Positions 24,256 to 32,348 of a DNA stretch of 64,000 bases are shown piece after piece. This stretch comes from Nitrospira sp. (GTDB taxonomy: Bacteria; Nitrospirota; Nitrospiria; Nitrospirales; Nitrospiraceae). Position numbers and translations under genes: made by a program. Positions within the stretch are counted from its first letter, which is position 1. Every line of letters starts with the position of its first letter. The stretch lies in NCBI GenBank assembly GCA_018242685.1, contig JAFEBM010000024.1:1-64000 (forward strand), read 5' to 3'. A model generated the notes under the pieces. The model saw nothing but the letters and a program-made list of their open reading frames with translations. It was not told the origin of the DNA and did no database searches.

Positions 24256-25272
24256 TTATTGCTGAATGGCCGATAGGAGCCAACGTCCATCCCGCACGCG
24301 CATGAAGGTCCAGACTTCGTAAGATTCGGTCGGCGTTTCTTCACTGCCTTCAATCAGGTAACCTGGCTCTCCACGTGGGATCGTCGTGGAGACTGTGTAG
24401 TCCCTGGCATTCCAGCGTAGGTCCACAGTTGCATAGTCCTGGTCGTTTTCGGACCAGGCTTCTCGCACATCTCCCTTGAGCAACTCGACTCCTTCCACGT
24501 GATTCTGCACGCCTCGACTGCTGTCCTCGGCCAACGCGGTGCTGAAATAGCTCAGCATTTCCGGCGTCAAAAATGGTCTCAAGGCCGCCACGTCTTGGGC
24601 GCTCCAAGCGGATTGAATGTCGGTCAGCAGCTGCTGAAAGGCTGTCTTATCTTCGGTAGTCACGGTATAGGTCGTATCCGTTGTCGGCATGTCGGTGGAG
24701 CTGTTGGACGAGATATCGAGCAGGCTTCCCCTCGCCGCCGTTCCACGTGAGAGTCCGGTGAACACCGGAGCAGGGTTCTGACGGACTTTTTTGAAATAGT
24801 AGAATGCACCGGCTCCTACCAACATCAACAGGAGAACCAGCCCAAAGGAGCTGCCTGCTGAGTTGGATGTCGATCCCGACTCTGCGTCCGTGGTCTTGGC
24901 GCTGCTCTCTGTCGCGCCAAAGAGCATATGGCCGATCCAGGTTCCGGCGAGACCACCGGCGATTCCGGCGAGGAGGGGATTGCGTTGCCACCAGGATGAC
25001 GGCGTGGCTGGAGCCGGTTGCATCGGCGGAGCGCCCGATGCATTCGGTGGCGGTGTCGTCGAGGGTTTGGCTGTGGTGGACTGTTCGATCGGCTTGGCGC
25101 CGTTGTCTTGGTAGGTACGGGATCCTCGGCTACCCATACCCATTGATGAGTTTCCGCCGCGAGCTCCGCTAGAAAACCCTCCTCCCCCTCGCGCCTTCGC
25201 AAACGAAAGGGTCGGTAGGCCGATGAGCGAAGCGATGAGAAAGACCGCGATGAGTTGTGGATGTTTCGCCAT
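24256..25272 (-). CDS. Tim44-like domain membrane protein
   Basis: A 338-residue protein. A signal sequence (residues 1-25, FLIASLIGLPTLSFA) is followed by a Gly/Ser/Pro-rich low-complexity stretch (about 26-100), a first hydrophobic segment (NPLLAGIAGGLAGTWIGHMLFG), a second (SFGLVLLLMLVGAGAFYYFKKV, about 150-170), and a C-terminal Tim44/MRPL45-like alpha/beta domain (about 200-338). This layout is common in bacterial Tim44-domain proteins with a periplasmic glycine-rich part. The role of bacterial members is unclear. ATG 25272 is used because it starts the signal peptide. Confidence 0.78.
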   Translation of the reverse strand: MAKHPQLIAVFLIASLIGLPTLSFAKARGGGGFSSGARGGNSSMGMGSRGSRTYQDNGAKPIEQSTTAKPSTTPPPNASGAPPMQPAPATPSSWWQRNPLLAGIAGGLAGTWIGHMLFGATESSAKTTDAESGSTSNSAGSSFGLVLLLMLVGAGAFYYFKKVRQNPAPVFTGLSRGTAARGSLLDISSNSSTDMPTTDTTYTVTTEDKTAFQQLLTDIQSAWSAQDVAALRPFLTPEMLSYFSTALAEDSSRGVQNHVEGVELLKGDVREAWSENDQDYATVDLRWNARDYTVSTTIPRGEPGYLIEGSEETPTESYEVWTFMRVRDGRWLLSAIQQ

Positions 25273-25439
25273 GACGTTTCCTTTCACAAGAAGGATGGGA
25301 CTTTTGATAGGCACAGGCTTCATCCTAGCAGGATTGTGCGGAGAAAACCTACCATTCACTGCTGGGATGAACACAGCGAGCGCTGACTGATCTGCATCAG
25401 TTTTTTTACAAGATGTGTTGGGCAGAGATCCAAGCCAGG

Positions 25440-25922
25440 TCAACAGGTCGCCACGGACTGGCGGTGGAATTCGGCTACGACGGGAAACACCAACGCGGCA
25501 AAATCCCAATAGCGCATACGGATCGCTTCCGAATGGGTCCCCCCTTCAAAGACGATCTCTTCATCACCAGTGAGCGACCGATCGACATACACCGGAAGTC
25601 CATAGAGTGTCCCGAGGGGCGGCATGGCGCCCAATTCGCAGTCTGGAAAGAGCTTCGCGATCTCTTGCTCCGTCGCCAGCCGCACGTGATGTGTTCCGAA
25701 GAGTTTTCGCAGGCGCAGAACGTCCACTTTCGCCGTTGCCGGCAGCACCGTCGTGACGAATTGCTCCTTCACTTTCACGATGACGACTTTCGCCATCTCC
25801 TGTATCGGGAGGTGGAGTGTCCGTGCGACGGCAAGAGCACGGAACGTCTGTGAGTGCGGCAAGACATCGTAATGAACATGTTCACGATCGAGATGGCTTT
25901 TCAGCGTCCATGGAATGGGCAT
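25440..25922 (-). CDS. YbaK/ProX-like aminoacyl-tRNA deacylase domain protein
   Basis: A 160-residue YbaK/EbsC-type protein. It keeps the family layout: HVHYDVLPHSQTFRALAVA at the start, MAKVVIVKVKEQFVTTVLPA with the conserved substrate-binding Lys, and LGAMPPLGTLYGLPVYVDRSL with the GxxxP loop. Proteins of this fold hydrolyse mischarged tRNAs such as Cys- or Ala-tRNAPro; the exact substrate here is not set by the sequence. ATG 25922 follows AGGAGGT. Upstream lie a hairpin (26026-26052), a sigma-70-like promoter (26073-26100) and a 26-bp palindrome (26109-26134), all oriented to serve it. Confidence 0.82.
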   Translation of the reverse strand: MPIPWTLKSHLDREHVHYDVLPHSQTFRALAVARTLHLPIQEMAKVVIVKVKEQFVTTVLPATAKVDVLRLRKLFGTHHVRLATEQEIAKLFPDCELGAMPPLGTLYGLPVYVDRSLTGDEEIVFEGGTHSEAIRMRYWDFAALVFPVVAEFHRQSVATC

Positions 25923-26025
25923 GATGACACCTCCTGTGGCGCCGACCCCCAAACGGAGATCGTTGGTGGGTGATAGGGACAGAGAACTGCAATGGGGACG
26001 AGAGGACGGTGGTCGAAATGAAGTT

Positions 26026-26052
26026 CATGACTACGACTCCACGTAGGTCATG
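26026..26052 (-). other. hairpin in the leader of the ybaK-like gene
   Basis: CATGACTACG (26026-26035) pairs with CGTAGGTCATG (26042-26052), a 10-bp stem with one bulged base and a 6-base loop. It lies about 10-40 bases downstream of the predicted transcript start of the ybaK-like gene, within a roughly 145-base leader. It has no following T-run, so it is not a standard terminator. Confidence 0.4.
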
Positions 26053-26072
26053 AGGATCGGCAATGTCGTTTG

Positions 26073-26100
26073 ATTATATGCTTTTTGATCGCTCGCGCAA
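26073..26100 (-). promoter_or_regulatory. sigma-70-like promoter for the ybaK-like gene
   Basis: On the minus strand TTGCGC (26100-26095) is followed 16 bases later by a perfect TATAAT (26078-26073). It is oriented toward the ybaK-like gene at 25922. Confidence 0.5.
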
Positions 26101-26108
26101 GATATATT

Positions 26109-26134
26109 GGATAGATCCAATTGGATCTATCCAG
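26109..26134. promoter_or_regulatory. perfect 26-bp palindrome, candidate operator
   Basis: TGGATAGATCCAA and its exact reverse complement TTGGATCTATCCA abut with no spacer. The centre is about 56 bases upstream of the predicted start of transcription and the nearer edge is 8 bases from the -35 element, a position typical of an activator or repressor dimer site. It also lies downstream of sthA, so it could alternatively act as a transcript-end hairpin, but no T-run follows. Confidence 0.5.
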
Positions 26135-26169
26135 CAGGTCTTTTGTCGGAGGTCCGTCGGCAAGAGGAT

Positions 26170-27573
26170 TCAACGTGACGGGGGATGGTGGTGCAGCCGA
26201 TTCAGTCCGTCGAGGGCTGCGGTGCGGTAGCATTCGGCCATCGTGGGATAATTAAAAACGTTGTGGACGAAGTATTCCACGGTTCCTCCATAGGTCAAGA
26301 CCGATTGGCCGATGTGAATCAATTCGGTGGCGCTGGGTCCGATGATATGGACACCCAACAGCGCGTGCGTCCCTCTGTGAAAGATCACTTTTAAGAGACC
26401 GTGGAGGTCGCCGCTGATGTGGCCGCGCGCCATTTCTCGGAAAAAGGCTCTGCCGGTGGCGTGTGGGACATCGGCCGCGGTGAGCTCCTCCTCGGTTTTG
26501 CCCACCATCGAAACCTCGGGAATACTGTAGATGCCGTACGGAATCACCTTGATGTCGTGCGACTCGGAGACGTGAAACGCGTGACAGGCGGCGAGACGGC
26601 CTTGTTCCATCGCCGTCGCAGCGAGCGCAGGAAAGCCGATGACATCGCCTGTCGCGTAGATGTGGGGAATGGCCGTTTGGTACTGGGCGTTGACCGAGAG
26701 TTGCCCCTGTTGATCGGTCGTCAGGCCGATGGCGGAGAGATTCAACGCCTCTGTATTGCCGATCCGTCCCATCGTGTAGAGCACCATGTCGGCTGTCACT
26801 ATGTCGCCGTCTTGAAGCCGGACCACCGGGTATCCGGCTTCGTTCACGGAAATGTCCAGATGTTCCTGGCCGAGCCGCATCGTGACCCCATTCTGTTGCA
26901 TCTGGGAATCGAGAGCTTGCGCGATTTCCTGGTCCAAGAACCGCAAGAGCTGAGTCCGCCGATCGATGAGGGTGACCCTGATCCCGAAGGCGGCCAACAT
27001 CGAAGTATATTCTGCGCCGATGACACCTCCGCCGATGACGATGATGCTGGCAGGGTTCTTGGTCGTACGGAGAAACGAGTCGGAATCGCACACGATCAGG
27101 TCGTCGAAGGGAACGTCACCGGGACGGCGTGGGCGTGACCCTGTGGCGAGGACGATGGTCGAGGCATGGACATGATCGACGTGTCCGTCCGAACTCACCA
27201 CGCTCAAGGTATGGGGATCGACAAAGCCGGCTGTGCCCTGGATGATCTCGATGCTGTTACGCCGTAGTTGATTGGTGATGACGGCCACTTCGGTCTCGAT
27301 CACCTGGTCTTTGCGTGTCATCAGGTCGGGGAGCGTCAGCTGCTTGGTGAGTTCGGCGCCCAGGTGGTGTAATCCTCGCCGCCCCAATCCATGAATATAT
27401 TCGATCGTGTCTTTCAGGGTTTTGCTGGGGAGGGTTCCGGTATTGAGGGACGTCCCGCCCAGCTGTGACGCCTTCTCGATGACGGCCACGCGCTTGGACA
27501 GTTTCGCCGCTTGGACGGCTGCTTTCTGGCCGGCCGGTCCACTGCCGACCACCACCATGTCGTAGGATCGCAT
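26170..27573 (-). CDS. sthA: soluble pyridine nucleotide transhydrogenase-like flavoprotein
   Basis: A 467-residue flavoprotein of the pyridine nucleotide-disulfide reductase family. It has the FAD motif VVVGSGPAGQKAA, the second nucleotide-binding motif IIVIGGGVIGAEYTSM, the FAD-contact IYATGDVIGFP and a C-terminal dimerisation domain with LLGVHIIGPSATELIHIG. In place of the redox-active cysteine pair it reads GGTSLNTGTLPSKTL, so it is not a disulfide reductase; this fits the SthA branch, which moves electrons between NADPH and NAD. ATG 27573 starts just before the FAD motif. It precedes the ybaK-like gene on the same strand, with a palindrome between. Confidence 0.85.
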   Translation of the reverse strand: MRSYDMVVVGSGPAGQKAAVQAAKLSKRVAVIEKASQLGGTSLNTGTLPSKTLKDTIEYIHGLGRRGLHHLGAELTKQLTLPDLMTRKDQVIETEVAVITNQLRRNSIEIIQGTAGFVDPHTLSVVSSDGHVDHVHASTIVLATGSRPRRPGDVPFDDLIVCDSDSFLRTTKNPASIIVIGGGVIGAEYTSMLAAFGIRVTLIDRRTQLLRFLDQEIAQALDSQMQQNGVTMRLGQEHLDISVNEAGYPVVRLQDGDIVTADMVLYTMGRIGNTEALNLSAIGLTTDQQGQLSVNAQYQTAIPHIYATGDVIGFPALAATAMEQGRLAACHAFHVSESHDIKVIPYGIYSIPEVSMVGKTEEELTAADVPHATGRAFFREMARGHISGDLHGLLKVIFHRGTHALLGVHIIGPSATELIHIGQSVLTYGGTVEYFVHNVFNYPTMAECYRTAALDGLNRLHHHPPSR

Positions 27574-27816
27574 AGGGGATCTCGATGATCTGTCGTATCG
27601 GTACGTAGCGCCTACCATATCGTGACGAGCGCCACCCACCAAGAGAATAGATGAAGTCTGAAGTGGAGTCTGATGAAGGAACTTTGCGGATCTACATGTC
27701 GGTCAATAGACATCAGGCAGACGCCCTGATGTTGCCATCGCCGCTTGAATAGGCGACGGATGAGTTGTTACGGTGGAAGGCTCTCACGCCGTTGCCGAGC
27801 GGAACGGAGGAATCTT

Positions 27817-27966
27817 GTGAAAGAGGGTTATCGTCTCCTGCTGGTCGATAAGGACGGCGTGCTGGTCAGTGAATTTCAATTGACGGAAAACGCCCTGGCT
27901 CAGTCGGAGGCCTTTGTGGCGGGGCTACGAGATGCGATTGAGTCTATCGAAGAAGAAGAGCCTTGA
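27817..27966 (+). CDS. 49-residue small hypothetical protein
   Basis: GTG 27817 follows ACGGAGGAATCTT (GGAGG 7 bases upstream) and encodes a 49-residue acidic protein, MKEGYRLLLVDKDGVLVSEF then a helix ending IESIEEEEP. The beta-then-helix pattern suggests a tiny alpha/beta domain. The longer frame from 27745 has no ribosome site and an unlikely N-terminus. It converges with the gene at 28033, and a stem-loop lies between. Family unknown. Confidence 0.6.
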   Translation: MKEGYRLLLVDKDGVLVSEFQLTENALAQSEAFVAGLRDAIESIEEEEP

Positions 27967-27992
27967 AGATGGCGCGAGTCAGGGCAACGACA

Positions 27993-28015
27993 CGGGCAGG
28001 GAAGTCCCCTGCCCG
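27993..28015. terminator. intergenic stem-loop, possible bidirectional terminator
   Basis: CGGGCAGGG (27993-28001) pairs perfectly with CCCTGCCCG (28007-28015) around a 5-base loop. It sits between two convergent genes. The GC-rich stem is strong but no T-run follows on either strand. Confidence 0.5.
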
Positions 28016-28032
28016 GATCGTCTCGCTCACAG

Positions 28033-28449
28033 TCAGTTGCCCACTTTCAGGAGCCAACCATCGGTCTTGTCACAGTCGCTGGGTCCTTTGGCGAAAATAT
28101 CGAGCCGGATGTAGCTGCCTTTGATGCTTGCGGGCAGTTTCCCTTTAACCTGGAACCCGTTATTGATCGGAGTGACGGTGACCGGAACTTTTTCGTCCTT
28201 GATCTTTACGGTGATGCTTGGGAAAAGAACGGTCTTGGAAGCAAGGAAGGAAAATTCCGATTTCGGCGCCACCGCGACATTATTCTTATCCACGGAGAAG
28301 GGAGGAGGTGTGAAGGCGGAAAAGATGACGTTGGCGCAAGCGTCCACGCCGCTACTGATGTTCGGACTGGCGTCATACGCCCAGACTTGGCCGACGGTGC
28401 CGTACACACCCACTGCAACAACAAGTCGGAAAAGATTTTTCAGACTCAC
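28033..28449 (-). CDS. periplasmic hypothetical protein
   Basis: A 138-residue protein with a clear signal peptide (MSLKNLFRLVVAVGVYGTVGQVWA, cut before YDAS). The mature part is beta-rich (SFLASKTVLFPSITVKIKD, VPVTVTPINNGFQVKGKL, GSYIRLDIFAKG) with cysteines at about residues 38 and 125 that could form one disulfide. The pattern suggests a small exported beta-sandwich. I recognise no family and no operon partner. Confidence 0.65.
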   Translation of the reverse strand: MSLKNLFRLVVAVGVYGTVGQVWAYDASPNISSGVDACANVIFSAFTPPPFSVDKNNVAVAPKSEFSFLASKTVLFPSITVKIKDEKVPVTVTPINNGFQVKGKLPASIKGSYIRLDIFAKGPSDCDKTDGWLLKVGN

Positions 28450-28707
28450 GGTTATGCCTCTCTATTAGTGAGGGTTGATGATGGGACCAGCATGAGCAAC
28501 GCGGCGGTATTTTGTACGCCTCACAGAGAAAAAACAACCCCCTTTGTGTCCCGCCAGGAATGACGCAAGCATTTTGTGGCCTTCCGTACGCGGTGTTTCT
28601 CTTCAGTGGCGGGGGGCGGGTGGTGTGACTGGATCATGCGATGGGGCTATCGAAGAGCAAGCTCAACGGATCGTATGATGAGAACACCATACTGGGAGAT
28701 GGCACGA

Positions 28708-29097
28708 TCAGAATGAGAAAGGAGTATAGAGCTGCAGTTCCGGGATCCTCTTGAAGTGGGCATCCAGGCTATAGACCTGGCAGTTCTGTTCGATCGCCAA
28801 CGCGGCGATCACGAGATCCGACAACGGCAGGGTGATGCCCCTGCGGAGCAAGGGGGCTGAAAGATCACCGGCCTGCAACCAAGTGGATTGCGTGACTTCA
28901 TAGTAGGGCAGGGCAAGGAGTGCATCGGCGAGCATGTCCCGCTCAGAGCGATCTCGGCAACCTTGAAGTAACTCGGCCAGCACGATGCCGACTAAGGCCA
29001 CCTCTTCAGCGTCGATCAGCAGGTCGAGCGCAGCTTTCTCGGAAGAACCCGGTCGATTGAAGAACGGAATCCAGACGGAAGTGTCAGCGATGACCAT
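28708..29097 (-). CDS. vapC: PIN-domain toxin (VapC)
   Basis: A 129-residue PIN ribonuclease with all acidic residues in place: Asp5 in MVIADTSVWIPFF, Glu in GIVLAELLQGCRD, Asp in LPLSDLVIAALAI and Asp in VYSLDAHF. It overlaps its antitoxin gene by 14 bases. With the modules at 1341, 10458 and 21111 it is one of four toxin-antitoxin loci in the window; it precedes the restriction-modification island by about 500 bases. Confidence 0.88.
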   Translation of the reverse strand: MVIADTSVWIPFFNRPGSSEKAALDLLIDAEEVALVGIVLAELLQGCRDRSERDMLADALLALPYYEVTQSTWLQAGDLSAPLLRRGITLPLSDLVIAALAIEQNCQVYSLDAHFKRIPELQLYTPFSF

Positions 29098-29323
29098 GCC
29101 GGCGTCGCCGCAAAGAAGTTTGATGGTGGATCTCCGTCTGCTCCAGTTTCTTCCAATCCAGATCGAGGCGAATCTTGCCGCTCAACGACTTGAGGCGATC
29201 CAGCTTTCTTTTGCGTATCAATTCTGATGCCGCTTGATGGATCGCCTCGGTCTTTGTCTTGGCCGATGTGACATCCATGAGTTCACGGATAAGTTTCTCA
29301 TTGAGGTCCAAGGTCGTGCGCAT
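29084..29323 (-). CDS. vapB: VapB-family antitoxin
   Basis: A 79-residue protein starting MRTTLDLNEKLIRELMDVTSAKTKTEAI, the ribbon-helix-helix-like N-terminus of VapB antitoxins, with a basic C-terminal tail. It is followed directly by the PIN toxin gene, overlapping by 14 bases. ATG 29323 with GGGGGTACG upstream is preferred over 29350. It should bind the toxin and control the shared promoter in 29324-29602. Confidence 0.85.
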   Translation of the reverse strand: MRTTLDLNEKLIRELMDVTSAKTKTEAIHQAASELIRKRKLDRLKSLSGKIRLDLDWKKLEQTEIHHQTSLRRRRHGHR

Positions 29324-29602
29324 AGGCGTACCCCCTTTGATATGCCTCAATCGTATGCATTGACCATGCAGATGTCAATGGTTGCCGCCGAAAGTCACCG
29401 GTAAAGTTTGAATGTTTGGTGAGCCAATACTCGTGATGAGCAGCATAACTTTTGCCAGTACCTGCTGAAACGTTGCGCAGATTTTTCCGTTATCGGAGTC
29501 ATTGCATTTCTCAGGGAAAGGCGGTATGCCTCTCCGCTGATTTATTCTTATTCAAGAGAGGAGAGGATAGCGTACGAGTGATACAGTGAAAAGGAAACCC
29601 GC

Positions 29603-30073
29603 ATGATCACCGGTGACATCAAGAATCAGATCGATCGGATTTGGGACTCCTTCTGGTCAGGTGGGATCTCGAATCCGCTGGAGGTGATCGAGCAGATCAC
29701 CTATCTGCTCTTTATTCGCCGACTCGACGATCTGCACCAGCTGGAAGAGAACAGGGCCAATCGCCTCAAGCAGCCGATGGAGCGTCGAATCTTCCCAGCA
29801 GGGAATGATTCCAAGGGACGCCCGTACCAAGACTTCCGCTGGTCTCGCTTCAAACACTTCGCCCCAGCCGAGATGTTCACCGTCGTCGGTGAGCATCTGT
29901 TCCCCTTCCTCCGCGCCGACCTTGCGCGCCAGCTCGGCAATGGCGACTCGACCTACGCTCACCACATGAAGGACGCGCGGTTCACCATCCCGACGCCTGC
30001 GTTGCTGGCGAAGGTGGTGGACATGCTCGACCACGTACCGATGGAAGATCGTGACACCAAGGGCGATGTCTAG
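29603..30073 (+). CDS. hsdM: HsdM N-terminal fragment (type I DNA methyltransferase, cut by amber codon)
   Basis: The first 156 residues of a type I modification subunit: the helical N-terminal recognition domain (IKNQIDRIWDSFWSGGISNPLEVIEQITYLLFIRRLDD, FTIPTPALLAKVVDMLDHVPMEDRDTKGDV). It stops at TAG 30071-30073 where other HsdM proteins read GDxYEYML, so one base change from TAC or TAT would explain the stop. The next codons in the same frame continue HsdM without loss, and the catalytic domain is encoded from 30080. ATG 29603 follows AAAGGAAA. Confidence 0.85.
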   Translation: MITGDIKNQIDRIWDSFWSGGISNPLEVIEQITYLLFIRRLDDLHQLEENRANRLKQPMERRIFPAGNDSKGRPYQDFRWSRFKHFAPAEMFTVVGEHLFPFLRADLARQLGNGDSTYAHHMKDARFTIPTPALLAKVVDMLDHVPMEDRDTKGDV

Positions 30074-30079
30074 GAGTAC

Positions 30080-31189
30080 ATGCTGGCCAAGATCGCCACC
30101 GCGGGGCAGAACGGCCAGTTCCGCACCCCGCGTCACATCATCCGGCTGATGGTCGAGCTGACTGCTCCGACTCCTGCTGATGTCATCTGCGATCCGGCCT
30201 GCGGCACGGCGGGCTTTCTGGTGGCAGCGGGTGAGTATTTGCGCGAGCGGCATCCGAACCTACTGCACGACGCGAAGCAGCGAGAGCACTTCCACCACCG
30301 GATGTTCCACGGCTTCGACTTCGACAACACGATGTTGCGCATCGGCAGCATGAATATGCTGTTGCACGGAGTGGAGAGCCCGGACATCCGCTACCGCGAC
30401 TCGCTTGCGCAGGACCATGTGGGCGAGGAGGAGAAATACACGCTGGTACTCGCCAATCCGCCGTTTGCCGGGAGCCTCGATTACGAGAACACCGCCAAAG
30501 ACCTGCTCCAGATCGTCAAGACCAAGAAAACTGAGCTGCTCTTCCTCGCCCTCTTCCTACGCCTGCTCAAGCCCGGCGGGCGCGCCGCAGTCATCGTGCC
30601 CGACGGCGTGCTGTTCGGCTCAAGCAAGGCGCACAAGGAGCTGCGCCGCATCCTGGTGGAAGATCAGAAGCTCGATGCAGTGATTAAGCTGCCTGGCGGA
30701 GTGTTCAAACCCTACGCAGGTGTCTCGACAGCGATCCTGGTTTTCACCAAGACGAACTCGGGCGGCACCGACTTCGTCTGGTTCTACGAGGTCGAGGCCG
30801 ATGGCTGGAGCCTCGACGACAAACGCACGCCGCTCCTGTCCGAAGAGAAGCTCGGCCCAGTGCCCTCATTCCTTCGTCATTCCCGCGAAAGCGGGAATCC
30901 ACGGTCTCTATCCGATGACGAACATGCGAAAAACAACCTCCCTGACGTACTCGCGCGCTGGGTGAACCGCGTCGAGATTGAGTGTGAGCGGCCACGCACC
31001 GCGCAGAGCTTCTGCGTGCCGAAGGCCGACATCGCAACACAGGGCTATGACCTCTCACTCAATCGTTACAAAGAAGTCGTGCATGAGGTAGTCGAGCACC
31101 GTCCGCCGAAAGAGATCCTCGCGGAGCTGGCGAAGCTGGAGGAGGAGATCCAGCAGGGGATGAAGGAGTTGGAGAGTATGCTCGGATGA
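30080..31189 (+). CDS. hsdM: HsdM catalytic domain fragment (N6-adenine methyltransferase)
   Basis: A 369-residue continuation of HsdM in the same frame. It holds the SAM-binding motif DPACGTAGFLVAAG and the catalytic NPPF in LVLANPPFAGSLD, plus DGVLFGSSKAHKELR and a C-terminal region to residue 369. ATG 30080 lies 6 bases after the amber stop and AGGAG (30072-30076) just before it, so restart or independent translation is possible. An in-frame palindromic insert (around 30866-30915) adds SFLRHSRESGNP to the protein, after the methylase core. Overlaps hsdS by 4 bases (ATGA). Whether the two pieces join into a working methylase is not known. Confidence 0.85.
   Translation: MLAKIATAGQNGQFRTPRHIIRLMVELTAPTPADVICDPACGTAGFLVAAGEYLRERHPNLLHDAKQREHFHHRMFHGFDFDNTMLRIGSMNMLLHGVESPDIRYRDSLAQDHVGEEEKYTLVLANPPFAGSLDYENTAKDLLQIVKTKKTELLFLALFLRLLKPGGRAAVIVPDGVLFGSSKAHKELRRILVEDQKLDAVIKLPGGVFKPYAGVSTAILVFTKTNSGGTDFVWFYEVEADGWSLDDKRTPLLSEEKLGPVPSFLRHSRESGNPRSLSDDEHAKNNLPDVLARWVNRVEIECERPRTAQSFCVPKADIATQGYDLSLNRYKEVVHEVVEHRPPKEILAELAKLEEEIQQGMKELESMLG
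30879..30898. repeat. in-frame REP-like palindrome inside hsdM
   Basis: ATTCCCGC and GCGGGAAT flank a GAAA loop. The block TCGTCATTCCCGCGAAAGCG resembles a widespread short palindromic repeat (compare neisserial dRS3) that gives RHSRESGNP when translated. Here the frame remains open through it. Confidence 0.65.
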
Positions 31190-32346
31190 GCACCCCGCAG
31201 TTAAGTCCAATTAGCGAGCTGGTGGAGCCGGTCTCCTCATGGACTCCTGAGCGTGAAGATCCAAATAACGTGTTTACTTACATTGATCTGAGCGCAGTCG
31301 ATCAAGATGCGAAGATCATTTCGGGAACACGCGAACTTGCGTGCTCTGATGCGCCGAGCAGGGCGCGTCAACTGATACGTGGTGGTGATGTACTTGTCTC
31401 AACGGTGAGGCCCAACTTGAACGGAGTTGCACGTGTACCACCAGAGTTCGACGGCGCAACAGCGTCGACAGGTTTCTGTGTGCTCCGCCCGAAGGCAGAT
31501 CGGTTGGACAGTCAGTATCTCTATCAGTGGGTCAAATCTCCGCTCTTTGTGAGCGACATGGTGCGCAAAGCAACGGGCGCCAGCTACCCAGCCGTCTCCG
31601 ATCGCATCGTCTGTGAATCGAAGCTTCCTCTCCCGCCTCTTCCCGAACAGCGGCGGATTGCGGTGATTCTGGACAAGGCGGACGAATTGCGGGCCAAGCG
31701 CCGCACCGCCCTCACGAAGCTCGACCGCCTCACCCAATCTATCTTCCTTGACATGTTCGGCGATCCCGTCACGAATCCGAAGGGATGGCCAATTTGTACG
31801 ATCGGCGATGTCGTCGATATTATTGTGCCCACGCGCGACAAGCCAAAAAGCTTCACCGGCGATATACCGTGGGTAACCTTGCCAGACCTCACGAGGCTTT
31901 TTGTCACTGGCGCAAAAAACTTACTTTCTGAGCGCGAAGCCGCTCAAGTTGGAAACCGATTGATCCCGTGTGGAAGTGTGCTGCTTAGTTGTGCTGCGAC
32001 GGTAGGTCGCGTGGCAATTGTCCGGCGATCGGTTTATGCGAATCAACAGTTCTATGGGCTTGTTCCTCGAAAAGATCTGGTGGTACCCGAGTATATCGCG
32101 TTGTGTCTCGAAGCAATGGGCGATCTGTATTTCAAACAATTGGGTGGCTCTTTCACGATTTCTTTCTTTAGTAGGGATAAGACCCTCAGCATTCCGCTAC
32201 CGCTTCCGCCTCTCGAAAGACAATTGCAACTCACCGGGCTCATTGATGCGGTTGAGACGCTACGTGCGAGGCAGGAGGAATCGTTAGAAAAGTTTGATGC
32301 TGCTTTCGAATCCCTGCGACACCGCGCCTTCCGAGGAGAACTCTAG
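31186..32346 (+). CDS. hsdS: type I restriction specificity subunit HsdS
   Basis: A 386-residue specificity subunit with two target-recognition domains (about residues 1-150 and 190-345), each followed by a helical spacer: LPPLPEQRRIAVILDKADELRAKRRTAL and PLPPLERQLQLTGLIDAVETLRARQEES. HsdS tells the complex which two half-sites of a bipartite DNA sequence to bind. It begins within the hsdM stop (ATGA), so the two are coupled. The recognition sequence cannot be deduced. It is followed by a fic fragment and fic before hsdR. Confidence 0.9.
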   Translation: MSTPQLSPISELVEPVSSWTPEREDPNNVFTYIDLSAVDQDAKIISGTRELACSDAPSRARQLIRGGDVLVSTVRPNLNGVARVPPEFDGATASTGFCVLRPKADRLDSQYLYQWVKSPLFVSDMVRKATGASYPAVSDRIVCESKLPLPPLPEQRRIAVILDKADELRAKRRTALTKLDRLTQSIFLDMFGDPVTNPKGWPICTIGDVVDIIVPTRDKPKSFTGDIPWVTLPDLTRLFVTGAKNLLSEREAAQVGNRLIPCGSVLLSCAATVGRVAIVRRSVYANQQFYGLVPRKDLVVPEYIALCLEAMGDLYFKQLGGSFTISFFSRDKTLSIPLPLPPLERQLQLTGLIDAVETLRARQEESLEKFDAAFESLRHRAFRGEL

Positions 32347-32348
32347 CC

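Noticed and set aside
28449-28470. Another copy of the TTATGCC site near 28451
   Set aside because: Only TTATGCCTC matches; the rest of the 25-bp site is absent.
30071-30073. UAG reassigned to an amino acid, explaining the hsdM stop
   Set aside because: Other genes here end in TAG at normal places (for example 18605, 53630, 63955), so the codon acts as a stop.
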